The notes under the pieces are model-generated. The model did no database searches and was not told the DNA's origin. It saw only the letters and a list, made by a program, of their open reading frames with translations. From the NCBI RefSeq assembly GCF_009759685.1, contig NZ_CP046654.1:3038001-3102000 (forward strand): a DNA stretch of 64,000 nt. The letters run 5' to 3'. This DNA comes from Acinetobacter baumannii (GTDB lineage Bacteria > Pseudomonadota > Gammaproteobacteria > Pseudomonadales > Moraxellaceae). A program made the position numbers and the translations under genes. Positions 34,647 through 43,885 of the stretch are shown here, in pieces. Position 1 is the first letter of the stretch. Every line of letters starts with the position of its first letter.

Positions 34647-35321
34647 TTAATTATATTCCGCAATGGCTGAGGCTAGATGTCCGGTTTTTACATAAATAGA
34701 AGCGCCAGACAAACCAGCTTGAAAATGTACATGTGTTTTCGGTGGTAGGCGTATCCATGTGCCAGTTTCATAAGCCACTTCTTTATCGACCAATTGACCT
34801 CGGGTAATCAAAATTTCGATTCCACCCTCGGCATCTTCAATAAAAAGTTGCTGCGGCTTGAGTTTTTCTAAATAGGTGTGTTCATAACTTGCGTCAACCA
34901 ATGTGAAAATTAAACGCGAATCTATTTCTTGCCATTGTGCTGGGTCATTGGTATTGATCCGTAAAGCTTGAGTTTCTGACGTAGGAATTTGCATAAGTTT
35001 GACAAAAATCAATGTACCTTCTTCACTCGATGGTTGGTGTACTGACTGATGGGGACTCCGTAAATACCATCCAGCAGGGTAGTGCTGATTTTGATTTTCA
35101 GTAAATACGCCTGAAAGTACGAGGATTTCTTCACCATGATGATGTCGATGTTCAGGGAAGGTTGTATGGGGCGCATATTTCACCAAACTGGTTGCACGAG
35201 CTATTTCATCGCCAATACGATCGAGCATGACACGATCAACTTCCCCACGGGGAGATTTCACCCAGTGATAGTCTTCAGGTTTGATAATCACAGCCTGTGA
35301 AAAATCGGCATGGATCAACAT
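34647..35321 (-). CDS. Double-cupin protein, ChrR-like
   Basis: A 224-residue protein with two cupin folds. The first has the metal-binding motif HTTFPEHRHHHGEEILVLSG and looks active; the second (EGGIEILITRGQL, THVHFQAG) is more degenerate. It resembles the cupin part of ChrR anti-sigma factors but lacks the zinc-binding N-terminal domain. The ribosome site AGGAGGAG is excellent. It may sense or modify a small ligand for the MFS transporter that follows (inference). Confidence 0.75.
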   Translation of the reverse strand: MLIHADFSQAVIIKPEDYHWVKSPRGEVDRVMLDRIGDEIARATSLVKYAPHTTFPEHRHHHGEEILVLSGVFTENQNQHYPAGWYLRSPHQSVHQPSSEEGTLIFVKLMQIPTSETQALRINTNDPAQWQEIDSRLIFTLVDASYEHTYLEKLKPQQLFIEDAEGGIEILITRGQLVDKEVAYETGTWIRLPPKTHVHFQAGLSGASIYVKTGHLASAIAEYN

Positions 35322-35505
35322 GAATACTCTCCTCCTAAAGGCAATTCTCTTTATTCAATAACAAAATAAATAAAGTGAGTGAGCAAGCCTACTCAAGATG
35401 TAAAAATTTAATCGTTATGAATAGATTACAGAGCATTTTAGAAATAAAGACTTATAAGTACAAATGAGATAATCTACTTACCCAATAAAGAAAAACTTTA
35501 GCGCT

Positions 35506-36420
35506 ATGAATTCACCAGTTTATCTCAATGCACTTCGTGCTTTTGAAGCCAGTGCACGACACAAAAGTTTTTCTGCTGCAGCAAAAGAGTTGAATGTGAC
35601 ACCTGCTGCGGTGGGGCAATTGGTACGTACACTTGAAGATTGGTTAGGCTTTCCGTTGTTTCATCGGCAAACTAACGGTAAAAATCGACTGGTCGCTACT
35701 GAACTGGCTGAATCGGTTTTACCGGATATTCGGGCGGGTTTTGATAAGCTCACTTTGGCTTTGGAGAAATTAAAACAAGATTCTCTATCAGGTATGCTTA
35801 ATATTGCGGTCAGTCCAGCATTTGCCGAAAAATGGCTATTACCAAGAATTGATCATTTTCAAAAACAATATCCAGATATTGATATTCGTTTAGACATTAA
35901 CTTGAAAACCGTAGATTTTTTAGAACAAAAAGTCGATGTGGGTGTCAGATATGGTCAAGGACAATGGCAAGGTTTAGAAGCCGTTAAACTTATGGATGAA
36001 GAGGTTTATCCCGTATGTTCGCCCGCATTTTTAAATGAACATTCATTTCTCTTAACCCCAAATGATCTGAAAAATATCACTTTAATTCATGATCTTTCTA
36101 TGGAAAAACATCAACAATTTCCGGGGTGGCAATCTTGGCTAAAAAGTGTAGGTTTGAATGACATCAATATTAGCCGTGGTATGCAAATCAACAGTTCATC
36201 TGCAGTTTTACAGGCTGCAATGGAAGGACATGGTGTTGCATTAGCGCGTAGTGTTATGGTGCAAAAAGATATACAAACCGGGCGTTTGATACGATTATTT
36301 CCTCAAATTCACTTCTCATCGCCCTTTTCTTATTATTTGGTGTACCGACCACAATACGCAAATTTACCCAAAGTCAAAATCTGTCTAGATTGGTTTTTTG
36401 AAGAAATTCATCGAATATAA
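35506..36420 (+). CDS. LysR-family regulator, GcvA-like
   Basis: A 304-residue LysR regulator of the GcvA/AmpR-like group (NALRAFEASARHKSFSAAAKELNVTPAAVGQLVRTLE). It is encoded 184 bases from the divergent cupin gene and just upstream of, and in the same direction as, the malonate operon. It could serve either; the divergent layout favours the cupin/MFS pair. Confidence 0.88.
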   Translation: MNSPVYLNALRAFEASARHKSFSAAAKELNVTPAAVGQLVRTLEDWLGFPLFHRQTNGKNRLVATELAESVLPDIRAGFDKLTLALEKLKQDSLSGMLNIAVSPAFAEKWLLPRIDHFQKQYPDIDIRLDINLKTVDFLEQKVDVGVRYGQGQWQGLEAVKLMDEEVYPVCSPAFLNEHSFLLTPNDLKNITLIHDLSMEKHQQFPGWQSWLKSVGLNDINISRGMQINSSSAVLQAAMEGHGVALARSVMVQKDIQTGRLIRLFPQIHFSSPFSYYLVYRPQYANLPKVKICLDWFFEEIHRI

Positions 36421-36529
36421 AATTAATCATTAACCTGAAGTTAATAACTAACGAAGTAAGTTGATTGATCGAAATTCCATAAAGCGTTTTTATAGATTCA
36501 GAACAAAACTGCGATCTATAGGTAAGTAC

Positions 36530-38209
36530 ATGGAAGGATCAGTTCAGAATAAAGAACGATTATGGACAAAGCGGCGTCATGCCAAACAATTAAAACTAGA
36601 GATGGCAAACCAATATACCGATGGTGTGGTGATTCCACCTCAAGACATTATTAAAGTTTTAGAAACTTTAATTACACCGGGTGACAAGGTTGTACTCGAA
36701 GGAAATAACCAAAAGCAGGCAGATTTCCTTTCGCGTTCTTTGGCACAAACCAATCCAGATGTTTTGTATGATTTACATATGATCATGCCAAGCGTGGGAC
36801 GTTCGGAACATCTTGATCTGTTTGAAAAAGGCATTGCGCGTAAGCTCGATTTTTCTTTTGCTGGCCCACAAAGTTTGCGTATTAGTCAGTTAATTGAAGA
36901 TGGTTTACTAGAGATTGGTGCGATTCATACCTATATCGAACTATATTCACGTTTGGTAGTCGACCTCATTCCAAATGTGGTGCTCTCAGCGGGTTTTATG
37001 GCAGACCGTCAAGGCAATATCTATACAGGCCCAAGTACTGAAGACTCTCCGGCGCTTATTGAACCTGCGGCTTTTAGTGACGGTATTGTGATTGTTCAGG
37101 TCAATGAGCTGGTCGATGACGTTTCAGATTTACCACGTGTCGATATTCCTGCTTCTTGGGTGGATTATGTGGTGGTCGCAGATCAGCCATTTTATATCGA
37201 ACCGTTATTTACTCGTGACCCGAAACATATCAAGCCAGTGCATGTGCTTATGGCCATGATGGCAATTCGCGGAATTTATGAAAAGCATAATGTGCAATCG
37301 TTAAACCATGGTATTGGTTTTAACACTGCGGCAATTGAACTGATTTTACCGACCTATGGTGAGTCTTTAGGTTTAAAAGGAAAAATTTGCCGAAACTGGA
37401 CACTAAATCCGCATCCAACCTTAATTCCAGCGATTGAAACAGGTTGGGTTGAAAGCGTGCATTGCTTTGGTACCGAACTCGGTATGGAAAAATATGTTGC
37501 AGCTCGTCCCGACGTTTTCTTTACAGGTCGTGATGGCGCTTTACGTTCCAACCGCATGATGTGTCAGCTCGCAGGTCAGTACGCCGTTGACTTGTTTATT
37601 GGCGCAACTTTGCAAGTTGATGGAATGGGGCATTCTTCAACTGTCACCAAAGGGCGTTTAGCTGGTTTTGGTGGAGCGCCAAACATGGGGCATGATCCGC
37701 GTGGACGTCGTCATGATACGCCAGCATGGTTAGATATGCGTTTGCAAGGTGCCAATGAAACCGAAACTTATTTGGCACGTGGTAAAAAGTTAGTTGTACA
37801 AATGGTGGAAACCTTCCAAGAGGGCGGCAAGCCAACTTTTGTAGAACGTCTCGATGCGATTGATGTGGCTAAAACCGCAGGTTTGCCTTTAGCCCCGATC
37901 ATGATTTATGGCGATGATGTGACCCATTTACTGACTGAAGAAGGCATTGCTTATCTATATAAAGCAAGCAGCCAAGAAGAGCGCCAAGCCATGATTGCTG
38001 CGGTGGCAGGTGTGACCAGTATTGGTTTAACTCAAGACCCAAAAACAACAGCACGTTTAAGAAGTGAAGGTCTGGTGGTATTCCCTGAAGATTTAGGTAT
38101 TCGCCGTACCGATGCCACACGTGAACTTTTAGCGGCGAAAAATATTGCCGACTTGGTGACATGGTCAGATGGTTTATATCAACCACCTGCAAAATTCAGG
38201 AGTTGGTAA
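36530..38209 (+). CDS. mdcA: Malonate decarboxylase alpha subunit
   Basis: The acetyl-S-ACP:malonate ACP transferase subunit (559 residues) that loads malonate onto the carrier protein. Long family matches include KRRHAKQLKLEMANQYTDG, VLSAGFMADRQGNIYTGPSTED, FGTELGMEKYVAARPDVFFTGRDGALRSN and GKGR-like GGAPNMGHDPRGRRHDTPAW. The frame is open from a TTG at 36461; ATG 36530 fits the family N-terminus better, though its ribosome site is weak. First gene of a complete mdc operon. Confidence 0.95.
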   Translation: MEGSVQNKERLWTKRRHAKQLKLEMANQYTDGVVIPPQDIIKVLETLITPGDKVVLEGNNQKQADFLSRSLAQTNPDVLYDLHMIMPSVGRSEHLDLFEKGIARKLDFSFAGPQSLRISQLIEDGLLEIGAIHTYIELYSRLVVDLIPNVVLSAGFMADRQGNIYTGPSTEDSPALIEPAAFSDGIVIVQVNELVDDVSDLPRVDIPASWVDYVVVADQPFYIEPLFTRDPKHIKPVHVLMAMMAIRGIYEKHNVQSLNHGIGFNTAAIELILPTYGESLGLKGKICRNWTLNPHPTLIPAIETGWVESVHCFGTELGMEKYVAARPDVFFTGRDGALRSNRMMCQLAGQYAVDLFIGATLQVDGMGHSSTVTKGRLAGFGGAPNMGHDPRGRRHDTPAWLDMRLQGANETETYLARGKKLVVQMVETFQEGGKPTFVERLDAIDVAKTAGLPLAPIMIYGDDVTHLLTEEGIAYLYKASSQEERQAMIAAVAGVTSIGLTQDPKTTARLRSEGLVVFPEDLGIRRTDATRELLAAKNIADLVTWSDGLYQPPAKFRSW

Positions 38210-39081
38210 TGATGGCACAAGTTCAATATCAAACGCTCAGCGATAGTCAGCTTTTGGCAGATATGGCAGTCGAAGCGTTAATTGATGAAGTTAATCTGAC
38301 ACCGAAACCAGCTTTGGTCGATCGCCGTGGCAGTGGTGCACACAATGACCTGACTTTGGAGTTAATGGAGCGCTCTGCGAAAAGTTTAGGGCCTATGTTT
38401 GATGCGATGGCACAAGCTGCAAAGCATCATGGAAAAGTTTGTCTGGCCTTACGCGAAGACATTGGAGAAATTGGTCGCCAAGGTGAAAAGACTATGATGT
38501 TGGCGACAGATGGTGTAAACACACATCGCGGTGCAATTTGGGCATTAGGGTTAATGGTAACGGCAGCAGCATTAGCACGCAATAATCAACAATATTTATC
38601 AGCTGTTGAGCTATGCCAGTTAGCAGGTCAGATTGCTCAGCTTGAAGATCGTTTTATTCCAGAGCAGGCATTGAGTCATGGTCAGCAAGTCCAAAAGAAA
38701 TTAGGGATCTTTGGTGCCAAAGAACAGGCACAACAAGGTTTTCCAACCATCGTAAATTTTGGGTTAAAGCAACTTTATCAAAGTCGTAGTAAACCCATGA
38801 AAGAAGAGTTCGCACGCTTAGATGCCTTACTTGCCATGATGACTGACCTGACCGATACCTGTGTGCTTTATCGCTCTGGCACATCTGGTTTAAAGCGTAT
38901 GCAACAAGGTGCTCAGCAAATACTGGATTTGGGCGGTAGTTCAAGCTTAGAAGGTCGACGTGCTTTGCATCTTTTAGAGATTGACCTGCTTCGGATGAAG
39001 GCGTCTGCTGGTGGTGCCGCAGACTTATTAGCAGCAACACTATTTATAGATCGTGTTGAGCAGACATCTGTCAAAAAATAA
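38209..39081 (+). CDS. mdcB: Triphosphoribosyl-dephospho-CoA synthase
   Basis: A CitG/MdcB-family enzyme (290 residues) that makes the 2'-(5''-triphosphoribosyl)-3'-dephospho-CoA precursor of the carrier-protein prosthetic group. Motifs: TPKPALVDRRGSGAHNDL, ATDGVNTHRGAIWALG and SAGGAADLLAATLF. ATG at 38209 overlaps the mdcA stop by one base (TAATG); ATG 38212 is also possible. Here the gene is second in the operon. Confidence 0.93.
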   Translation: MMAQVQYQTLSDSQLLADMAVEALIDEVNLTPKPALVDRRGSGAHNDLTLELMERSAKSLGPMFDAMAQAAKHHGKVCLALREDIGEIGRQGEKTMMLATDGVNTHRGAIWALGLMVTAAALARNNQQYLSAVELCQLAGQIAQLEDRFIPEQALSHGQQVQKKLGIFGAKEQAQQGFPTIVNFGLKQLYQSRSKPMKEEFARLDALLAMMTDLTDTCVLYRSGTSGLKRMQQGAQQILDLGGSSSLEGRRALHLLEIDLLRMKASAGGAADLLAATLFIDRVEQTSVKK

Positions 39082-39096
39082 AGAAGGATTTTGATT

Positions 39097-39396
39097 ATGG
39101 AAACACTTCATTTTGAATTTGTGGCGACAGAGCCACCTGTAAAAAAAGCGTTGGTAGGATGTGTTGGCTCGGGCGATTTAGAAATTTTGATGGAACCTGG
39201 TGAAAAGGGAAAAGCCTCTATTCATGTCGTTACCTCTGTAGATGGCAGTGCAGCACGTTGGCACAATCTTTTTGAACGGATTTTTACTGCTCAAATACCG
39301 CCAGCGGTCAATATTGATATTCATGACTTTGGTGCAACTCCCGGTGTCGTTCGCTTACGTCTGGAACAAGCATTGGAGGAGATTGCTCATGACTGA
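39097..39396 (+). CDS. mdcC: Malonate decarboxylase acyl carrier protein
   Basis: The delta subunit (99 residues) carrying the dephospho-CoA prosthetic group on a serine within GCVGSGDLEILMEP (about residue 26), and ending in the family's RVRLEQALEEI-type helix. ATG 39097 has AAGGA 8 bases upstream; a TTG at 39091 is in frame but less likely. Confidence 0.93.
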   Translation: METLHFEFVATEPPVKKALVGCVGSGDLEILMEPGEKGKASIHVVTSVDGSAARWHNLFERIFTAQIPPAVNIDIHDFGATPGVVRLRLEQALEEIAHD

Positions 39397-40240
39397 TATC
39401 GAGAGCTTGTTAAATAAACAAGATTTTATTGAGCTGAGTGCAAGAGAGCGTGCTAAAGCATTATTAGATGAAGGGACTTTTCGAGAGTTACTCGACCCAT
39501 TTGCCCGTGTTATGTCGCCTTGGCTCGTTAAACAGAATATTGTGCCGCAAGCCGATGATGGCGTGGTGATTGCAAAAGGATCTATTCAAGAACGCCCAGT
39601 GGTTTTAATTTCTATTGAAGGCTTATTTCAAGGTGGCAGTTTAGGTGAGGTGGGCGGTGCCAAAATTGCGGGTGCCTTAGAACTTGCGGTTGAAGACAAT
39701 CTAAAAGGCATTCCAACAGCTGCAATTTTATTGTTGGAAACAGGTGGCGTTCGCTTACAAGAAGCAAATCTGGGTTTGGCTGCAATTGCTGAAATTCAGG
39801 CTGCAATTGTGAACTTACGGCAGTATCAACCCGTAATTGCTGTGGTCGCAGGCAGTGTAGGGTGCTTCGGCGGTATGTCAATTGCAGCTGGACTATGTAG
39901 CTATATTGTAATGACACAAGAAGGACGTTTAGGTCTAAATGGCCCACAAGTGATAGAACAAGAAGCTGGTGTACAAGAATATAACGCTAAAGATCGTCCA
40001 TTTATATGGAGTATTACGGGTGGTAATCAGCGCTTCACTAGTGGTTTGGCAGATGCTTATGTAGACGATGATCGCCAGAAAATTCGTCAGCAAGTCATCG
40101 CTTATTTAACTCAAGGCGTACCTCATCAGCATCGTAGTTCAAATTACTCATTCTATTTAGAAAAGCTACAACAAGTTGATACTGCTGAGCAGATTACCCC
40201 AGCACAAGTTCAAGCTTTGTATCAAGGAGAGCAAGCATGA
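39389..40240 (+). CDS. mdcD: Malonate decarboxylase beta subunit
   Basis: A carboxyltransferase-fold subunit (283 residues) that, with MdcE, decarboxylates malonyl-S-ACP. It has the crotonase/carboxylase-like oxyanion stretch GGVRLQEANLGLAAIAEIQAAI and VAGSVGCFGGMSIAAGLCSY. ATG 39389 overlaps the mdcC stop by 8 bases. The frame extends upstream within mdcC, but that part is not family sequence. Confidence 0.94.
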   Translation: MTDIESLLNKQDFIELSARERAKALLDEGTFRELLDPFARVMSPWLVKQNIVPQADDGVVIAKGSIQERPVVLISIEGLFQGGSLGEVGGAKIAGALELAVEDNLKGIPTAAILLLETGGVRLQEANLGLAAIAEIQAAIVNLRQYQPVIAVVAGSVGCFGGMSIAAGLCSYIVMTQEGRLGLNGPQVIEQEAGVQEYNAKDRPFIWSITGGNQRFTSGLADAYVDDDRQKIRQQVIAYLTQGVPHQHRSSNYSFYLEKLQQVDTAEQITPAQVQALYQGEQA

Positions 40241-41064
40241 ATATCGCCGTTGATACATTAAAAGCATCTACTCGTGGTGCACATTGGTTTAAAGCACTTA
40301 CGCAGGGTTTTAAGACAGTTGAAGGTTTTCCAGCTTCGATTTGGGTGGCTGATGGTCAGATTGATCAGCAAGTGGTGCGCGTGATTACCGTTGTGCAAGA
40401 TACCAATAATCTGTTCCCACGGGCAAAACAAGGAGAAGTTGGATTATTAGAAGGCTGGAGTTTGGCAAAAGTAGTCGATGATGTGATCCAAGCCGATGCA
40501 CAGGCTGAAACTAAACGCGCTATTTTATGTCTGGTTGATGTTCCAAGTCAGGCCTATGGGCGTCGTGAAGAATTATTAGGCATTCATCAAGCTTTAGCGG
40601 GTGCAGTAGATAGCTATGCTAGAGCCAGATTGGCAGGTCATCCAATTGTGAGTTTATTGGTTGGTAAGTCGATGTCTGGTGCTTTCTTGGCGCATGGATA
40701 CCAAGCCAATCGTATTATTGCCTTAAAAGATTCAGGTGTTATGGTGCATGCAATGGGTAAGGAATCTGCTGCACGCGTTACCTTACGGTCGGTTGATGAG
40801 TTAGAGCAATTGGCCTCAAGCATTCCACCAATGGCTTATGACATTGAAAGTTATGCCACGCTTGGTTTGTTATCTGAACTGTTATCTGTTGAAAACCCTG
40901 AACAACCGACAAACGATGATCTTTTGTTAGCGAAACAGGCAATTGCTCAAACGTTTAAAGAAATTAATGCTGAGCAATCGAGAGGACTGGAACAAAGACT
41001 GCATGGCCAAAACCGTCAAATGTCTAAAAAGGTCCGTGAATTATTGCGTGAGCAATGGTTATGA
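40237..41064 (+). CDS. mdcE: Malonate decarboxylase gamma subunit
   Basis: The second carboxyltransferase subunit (275 residues), partner of MdcD. Motifs: RGAHWFKALT, DVPSQAYGRREELLGIHQALAGAVDSYARARLAGHP and LLVGKSMSGAFLAHGYQANRI. Start and mdcD stop share ATGA. Confidence 0.94.
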   Translation: MNIAVDTLKASTRGAHWFKALTQGFKTVEGFPASIWVADGQIDQQVVRVITVVQDTNNLFPRAKQGEVGLLEGWSLAKVVDDVIQADAQAETKRAILCLVDVPSQAYGRREELLGIHQALAGAVDSYARARLAGHPIVSLLVGKSMSGAFLAHGYQANRIIALKDSGVMVHAMGKESAARVTLRSVDELEQLASSIPPMAYDIESYATLGLLSELLSVENPEQPTNDDLLLAKQAIAQTFKEINAEQSRGLEQRLHGQNRQMSKKVRELLREQWL

Positions 41065-41663
41065 AACTTAAGCTCGAAGCCCATGATTTGTTGTGGGGTA
41101 TGACGGTCGATTGCTTGGCTGATGATGCTCCGCATTGGGTGAGAGAGGTATTGCAACGTGGTGATCCTGTTGTGGTTCGACGGGCAATTACTCCTGTAGA
41201 TCAGGTGGCTGTGGGTGTAAGAGGACAACTTCGCTATCAACGATATGCAGCTCAAATGCCAAGATCTTTAATTAGCAGACAGCTTAAGCCAGAAGCGCTG
41301 ACTCGCGTAGATACGCAACAGTTTGAGCACTTGGCAGAACGTTTACAGAGCATTTCCAGCATTATGAAAAACTTTTCAGAATGTTGGGGATATACAGGAA
41401 GTTTCGGCTTTGAACTAGCAACGGGAATTGAAACAGTAACCGAGCAAAGTGACATAGATTTGTTGATTCGAGCTGAACAGCCTTTTGCCAAAAAGCAGGC
41501 GGTTGAGCTACTCGAAAATTTTCAGCAAGCAGGGCTGAATGTGGATATACAGCTTCAACTTCAACAAGGCGGTTTGGCATTAAAAGAATGGGCAAGGAAT
41601 AGCAGAAAAGTTCTATTAAAACGTCCTGATGGTGCTGTTTTATTAGAAAACCCATGGAATTAG
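41061..41663 (+). CDS. mdcG: Malonate decarboxylase holo-ACP synthase
   Basis: A phosphoribosyl-dephospho-CoA transferase (200 residues from ATG 41061) that attaches the prosthetic group to MdcC. Motifs: AHDLLWGMTVDCL, RRAITPVDQVAVGVRG and the nucleotidyltransferase-like GYTGSFGFELATGIETVTEQSDIDLLI. ATG 41061 shares ATGA with the mdcE stop; an ATG at 41055 is an alternative. Confidence 0.92.
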   Translation: MKLKLEAHDLLWGMTVDCLADDAPHWVREVLQRGDPVVVRRAITPVDQVAVGVRGQLRYQRYAAQMPRSLISRQLKPEALTRVDTQQFEHLAERLQSISSIMKNFSECWGYTGSFGFELATGIETVTEQSDIDLLIRAEQPFAKKQAVELLENFQQAGLNVDIQLQLQQGGLALKEWARNSRKVLLKRPDGAVLLENPWN

Positions 41664-41675
41664 GGAATAGATATC

Positions 41676-42614
41676 ATGGCTTCAATTTGGGTATATCCGG
41701 GACAAGGTGTGCAACGAAGCAATATGCTGCACGACTTACCTCAAAACGCTCTGGTTAAAGAATACCTTGAGCGTGCATCGGATGCACTCAAAGCAGATGT
41801 TTTGATGCTAGATAGTCCGGCTGCATTGCAGTCGACACGTGCAGTACAGCTTTGTTTACTGATTTCAGGTGTGGTGAGTTCAGCTTTATTAACAGCGGAA
41901 AACTTAACACCTGATTATGTAGCGGGTCTATCAATTGGCGCATGGTCGGCTGCGGTTGTAGCAGAAGTTTTAGCCTATGAAGATGCTGTTCGTTTGGTTG
42001 CCTATCGAGGTGAACTCATGCAAAACGCCTATCCAACTGGCTATGGTATGACGGCCCTGATTGGTACAGACCGTGCAGCTGTTGAAACATGGGTCAAACA
42101 AATTTATGAAATAACGCCAGAGGTGTTTGTCGCAAATATTAATGCACATAACCAGATTGTTATTTCAGGAAGCTTTGAAGCCATGACTCAAGTTGCTGTT
42201 TTGGCAAAGCAACAAGGCGTGGTGGCAAAAAAATTAGATATATCGGTGCCATCGCACTGTGAATTATTAAGTCAGCAAGCAAAGCAACTTGCAGCGTCTA
42301 TGGAGGGAGTGACTTTAAAGCAGCCTAAAATACGTTATTTAAGTGGTACAACGGCTCGTACGCTTAGCAGGCCAGAACAGATTGGTGATGACTTGGCTTT
42401 TAATATGAGTCGAACTGTAGATTGGGAAAATACCATCCAAGCTGCATGGGAGCGAGGTGTGAGGTTACAGATCGAAGCTTTGCCGGGAACGGTGCTTACT
42501 ACACTTGCACGTCGAACATTTAAAGAAGGAACTGTATTGTCATTTCAGGGAACACGTTTAGACAGCATTCAGATGGCAATGCAAAAAGAACAGGCAAATA
42601 GTTTTTCTTTTTGA
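41676..42614 (+). CDS. mdcH: Malonyl-CoA acyltransferase, malonate decarboxylase epsilon subunit
   Basis: A FabD-like acyltransferase (312 residues) that first loads malonyl groups onto the carrier protein. The nucleophile elbow is AGLSIGAWSA (GxSxG), followed by YRGELMQNAYPTGYGM and the catalytic-His region SVPSHCELL. It closes the enzymatic part of the operon, 48 bases before the transporter genes. Confidence 0.93.
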   Translation: MASIWVYPGQGVQRSNMLHDLPQNALVKEYLERASDALKADVLMLDSPAALQSTRAVQLCLLISGVVSSALLTAENLTPDYVAGLSIGAWSAAVVAEVLAYEDAVRLVAYRGELMQNAYPTGYGMTALIGTDRAAVETWVKQIYEITPEVFVANINAHNQIVISGSFEAMTQVAVLAKQQGVVAKKLDISVPSHCELLSQQAKQLAASMEGVTLKQPKIRYLSGTTARTLSRPEQIGDDLAFNMSRTVDWENTIQAAWERGVRLQIEALPGTVLTTLARRTFKEGTVLSFQGTRLDSIQMAMQKEQANSFSF

Positions 42615-42662
42615 GTCAGATTTTACAAAAGCATAAATGATCCAAGGATATGAGGGATTGTC

Positions 42663-43079
42663 ATGATTATATATGGAGTTGGTTTACTCGCACTTTGCAC
42701 CTTGGTTGGTGTAATTGCTGGTGATCTATTAGGCGTTTTATTGGGTGTAAAGTCCAATGTTGGTGGCGTGGGTATCGCCATGATTTTACTCATTTGTATA
42801 CGGTTATGGATGGAAAAACGTGGAATGATGACAGTTGAAACTGAAAAAGGAGTTTCATTCTGGGGCACCATGTATATCCCGGTTGTTGTTGCTATGGCAG
42901 CCCAACAAAATGTAGTGGCAGCATTATCTAGTGGCCATATGGCACTCTTTGCGGCTGTAGTCTCAGTTGCAGTTTGTACGCTCACTATTGCTGGTCTAAG
43001 CCGATATAACAAAGCCAGCCCTTTACCTAAAGAAGAGGACACAGCCTTAAACCGAATCGGAGGTAAAGTTCATGGTTGA
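42663..43079 (+). CDS. madL: Malonate transporter subunit MadL
   Basis: The small membrane subunit (138 residues) of the two-component MadLM malonate/sodium importer. Four hydrophobic segments; family motif GDLLGVLLGVKSNVGGVGIAMILLI and VPVVVAMAAQQNVVAA-type stretch. The ribosome site is GAGGGA. It overlaps madM by 8 bases. Confidence 0.92.
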   Translation: MIIYGVGLLALCTLVGVIAGDLLGVLLGVKSNVGGVGIAMILLICIRLWMEKRGMMTVETEKGVSFWGTMYIPVVVAMAAQQNVVAALSSGHMALFAAVVSVAVCTLTIAGLSRYNKASPLPKEEDTALNRIGGKVHG

Positions 43080-43836
43080 ATTATTATTAAAAGACTTAAC
43101 ACATTTAGGTTTAATTACAGCTTTTGCTTTAATTGCCTTAATTATGTGGCTGTCGACCAAGCTCTCTAAATATTTAACTAATGGACGTGTGCATGCTTCA
43201 GCAATTGCGATTGTAATTGGTTTGATTTTGGCATGGTTTGGCGGAAAAATGACAGGTGGTGAAAAAGGCTTGACCGACCTTGCACTTTTTACAGGTGTAG
43301 GACTCATGGGCGGTGCAATGCTTCGTGACTTTACTATTGTAGCTACAGCATTTGAAGTACAAGCGACTGAGGCCAAAAAAGCTGGATTTATTGGTGCCTT
43401 CTCTTTATTTCTCGGGACCATTTTGCCATTTATTGTCGGTTGTATGTTTGCGTGGATTTTTGGCTATCGCGATGCGGTAAGTATTACCACAATTGGCGCA
43501 GGTGCAGTGACTTACATTGTTGGGCCTGTTACGGGTGCGGCCATTGGTGCGAGTTCTGAGGTCATGGCGTTATCAATTGCAACGGGCTTGGTGAAAGCAA
43601 TCTGTGTAATGGTCTCAACACCACTCACTGCGAAATTTATGGGATTAGACAATCCACGTTCTGCGATGATTTTTGGTGGTTTGGCAGGAACGGTAAGTGG
43701 TGTGTCAGCTGGTTTAGCTGCTACAGACCGCCGTTTAGTGCCTTACGGTGCACTTACAGCAACTTTTCACACGGGCCTTGGCTGTTTAATGGGTCCAACT
43801 ATTCTGTTCTTTGCGGTTAAAGCTTTGGTGGGTTAA
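43072..43836 (+). CDS. madM: Malonate transporter subunit MadM
   Basis: The large membrane subunit (254 residues, about eight hydrophobic segments) of the malonate importer. Motifs: GGAMLRDFTIVATAFEVQATEAKKAG and GAGAVTYIVGPVTGAAIGASSEVMALSIATGL. The start has a GGAGG ribosome site inside madL. Last gene of the operon. Confidence 0.93.
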   Translation: MVELLLKDLTHLGLITAFALIALIMWLSTKLSKYLTNGRVHASAIAIVIGLILAWFGGKMTGGEKGLTDLALFTGVGLMGGAMLRDFTIVATAFEVQATEAKKAGFIGAFSLFLGTILPFIVGCMFAWIFGYRDAVSITTIGAGAVTYIVGPVTGAAIGASSEVMALSIATGLVKAICVMVSTPLTAKFMGLDNPRSAMIFGGLAGTVSGVSAGLAATDRRLVPYGALTATFHTGLGCLMGPTILFFAVKALVG

Positions 43837-43861
43837 TACGTATTTTATAATCAGGCAAAAG

Positions 43862-43885
43862 AGCTGTTGTTATTCGCAGCAGCTT
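43862..43885. terminator. Bidirectional terminator after madM
   Basis: AGCTGTTG (43862-43869) pairs with CAGCAGCT (43877-43884). T-rich stretches lie on both sides. It separates madM from the convergent LysR gene, whose stop codon abuts the stem. Confidence 0.75.
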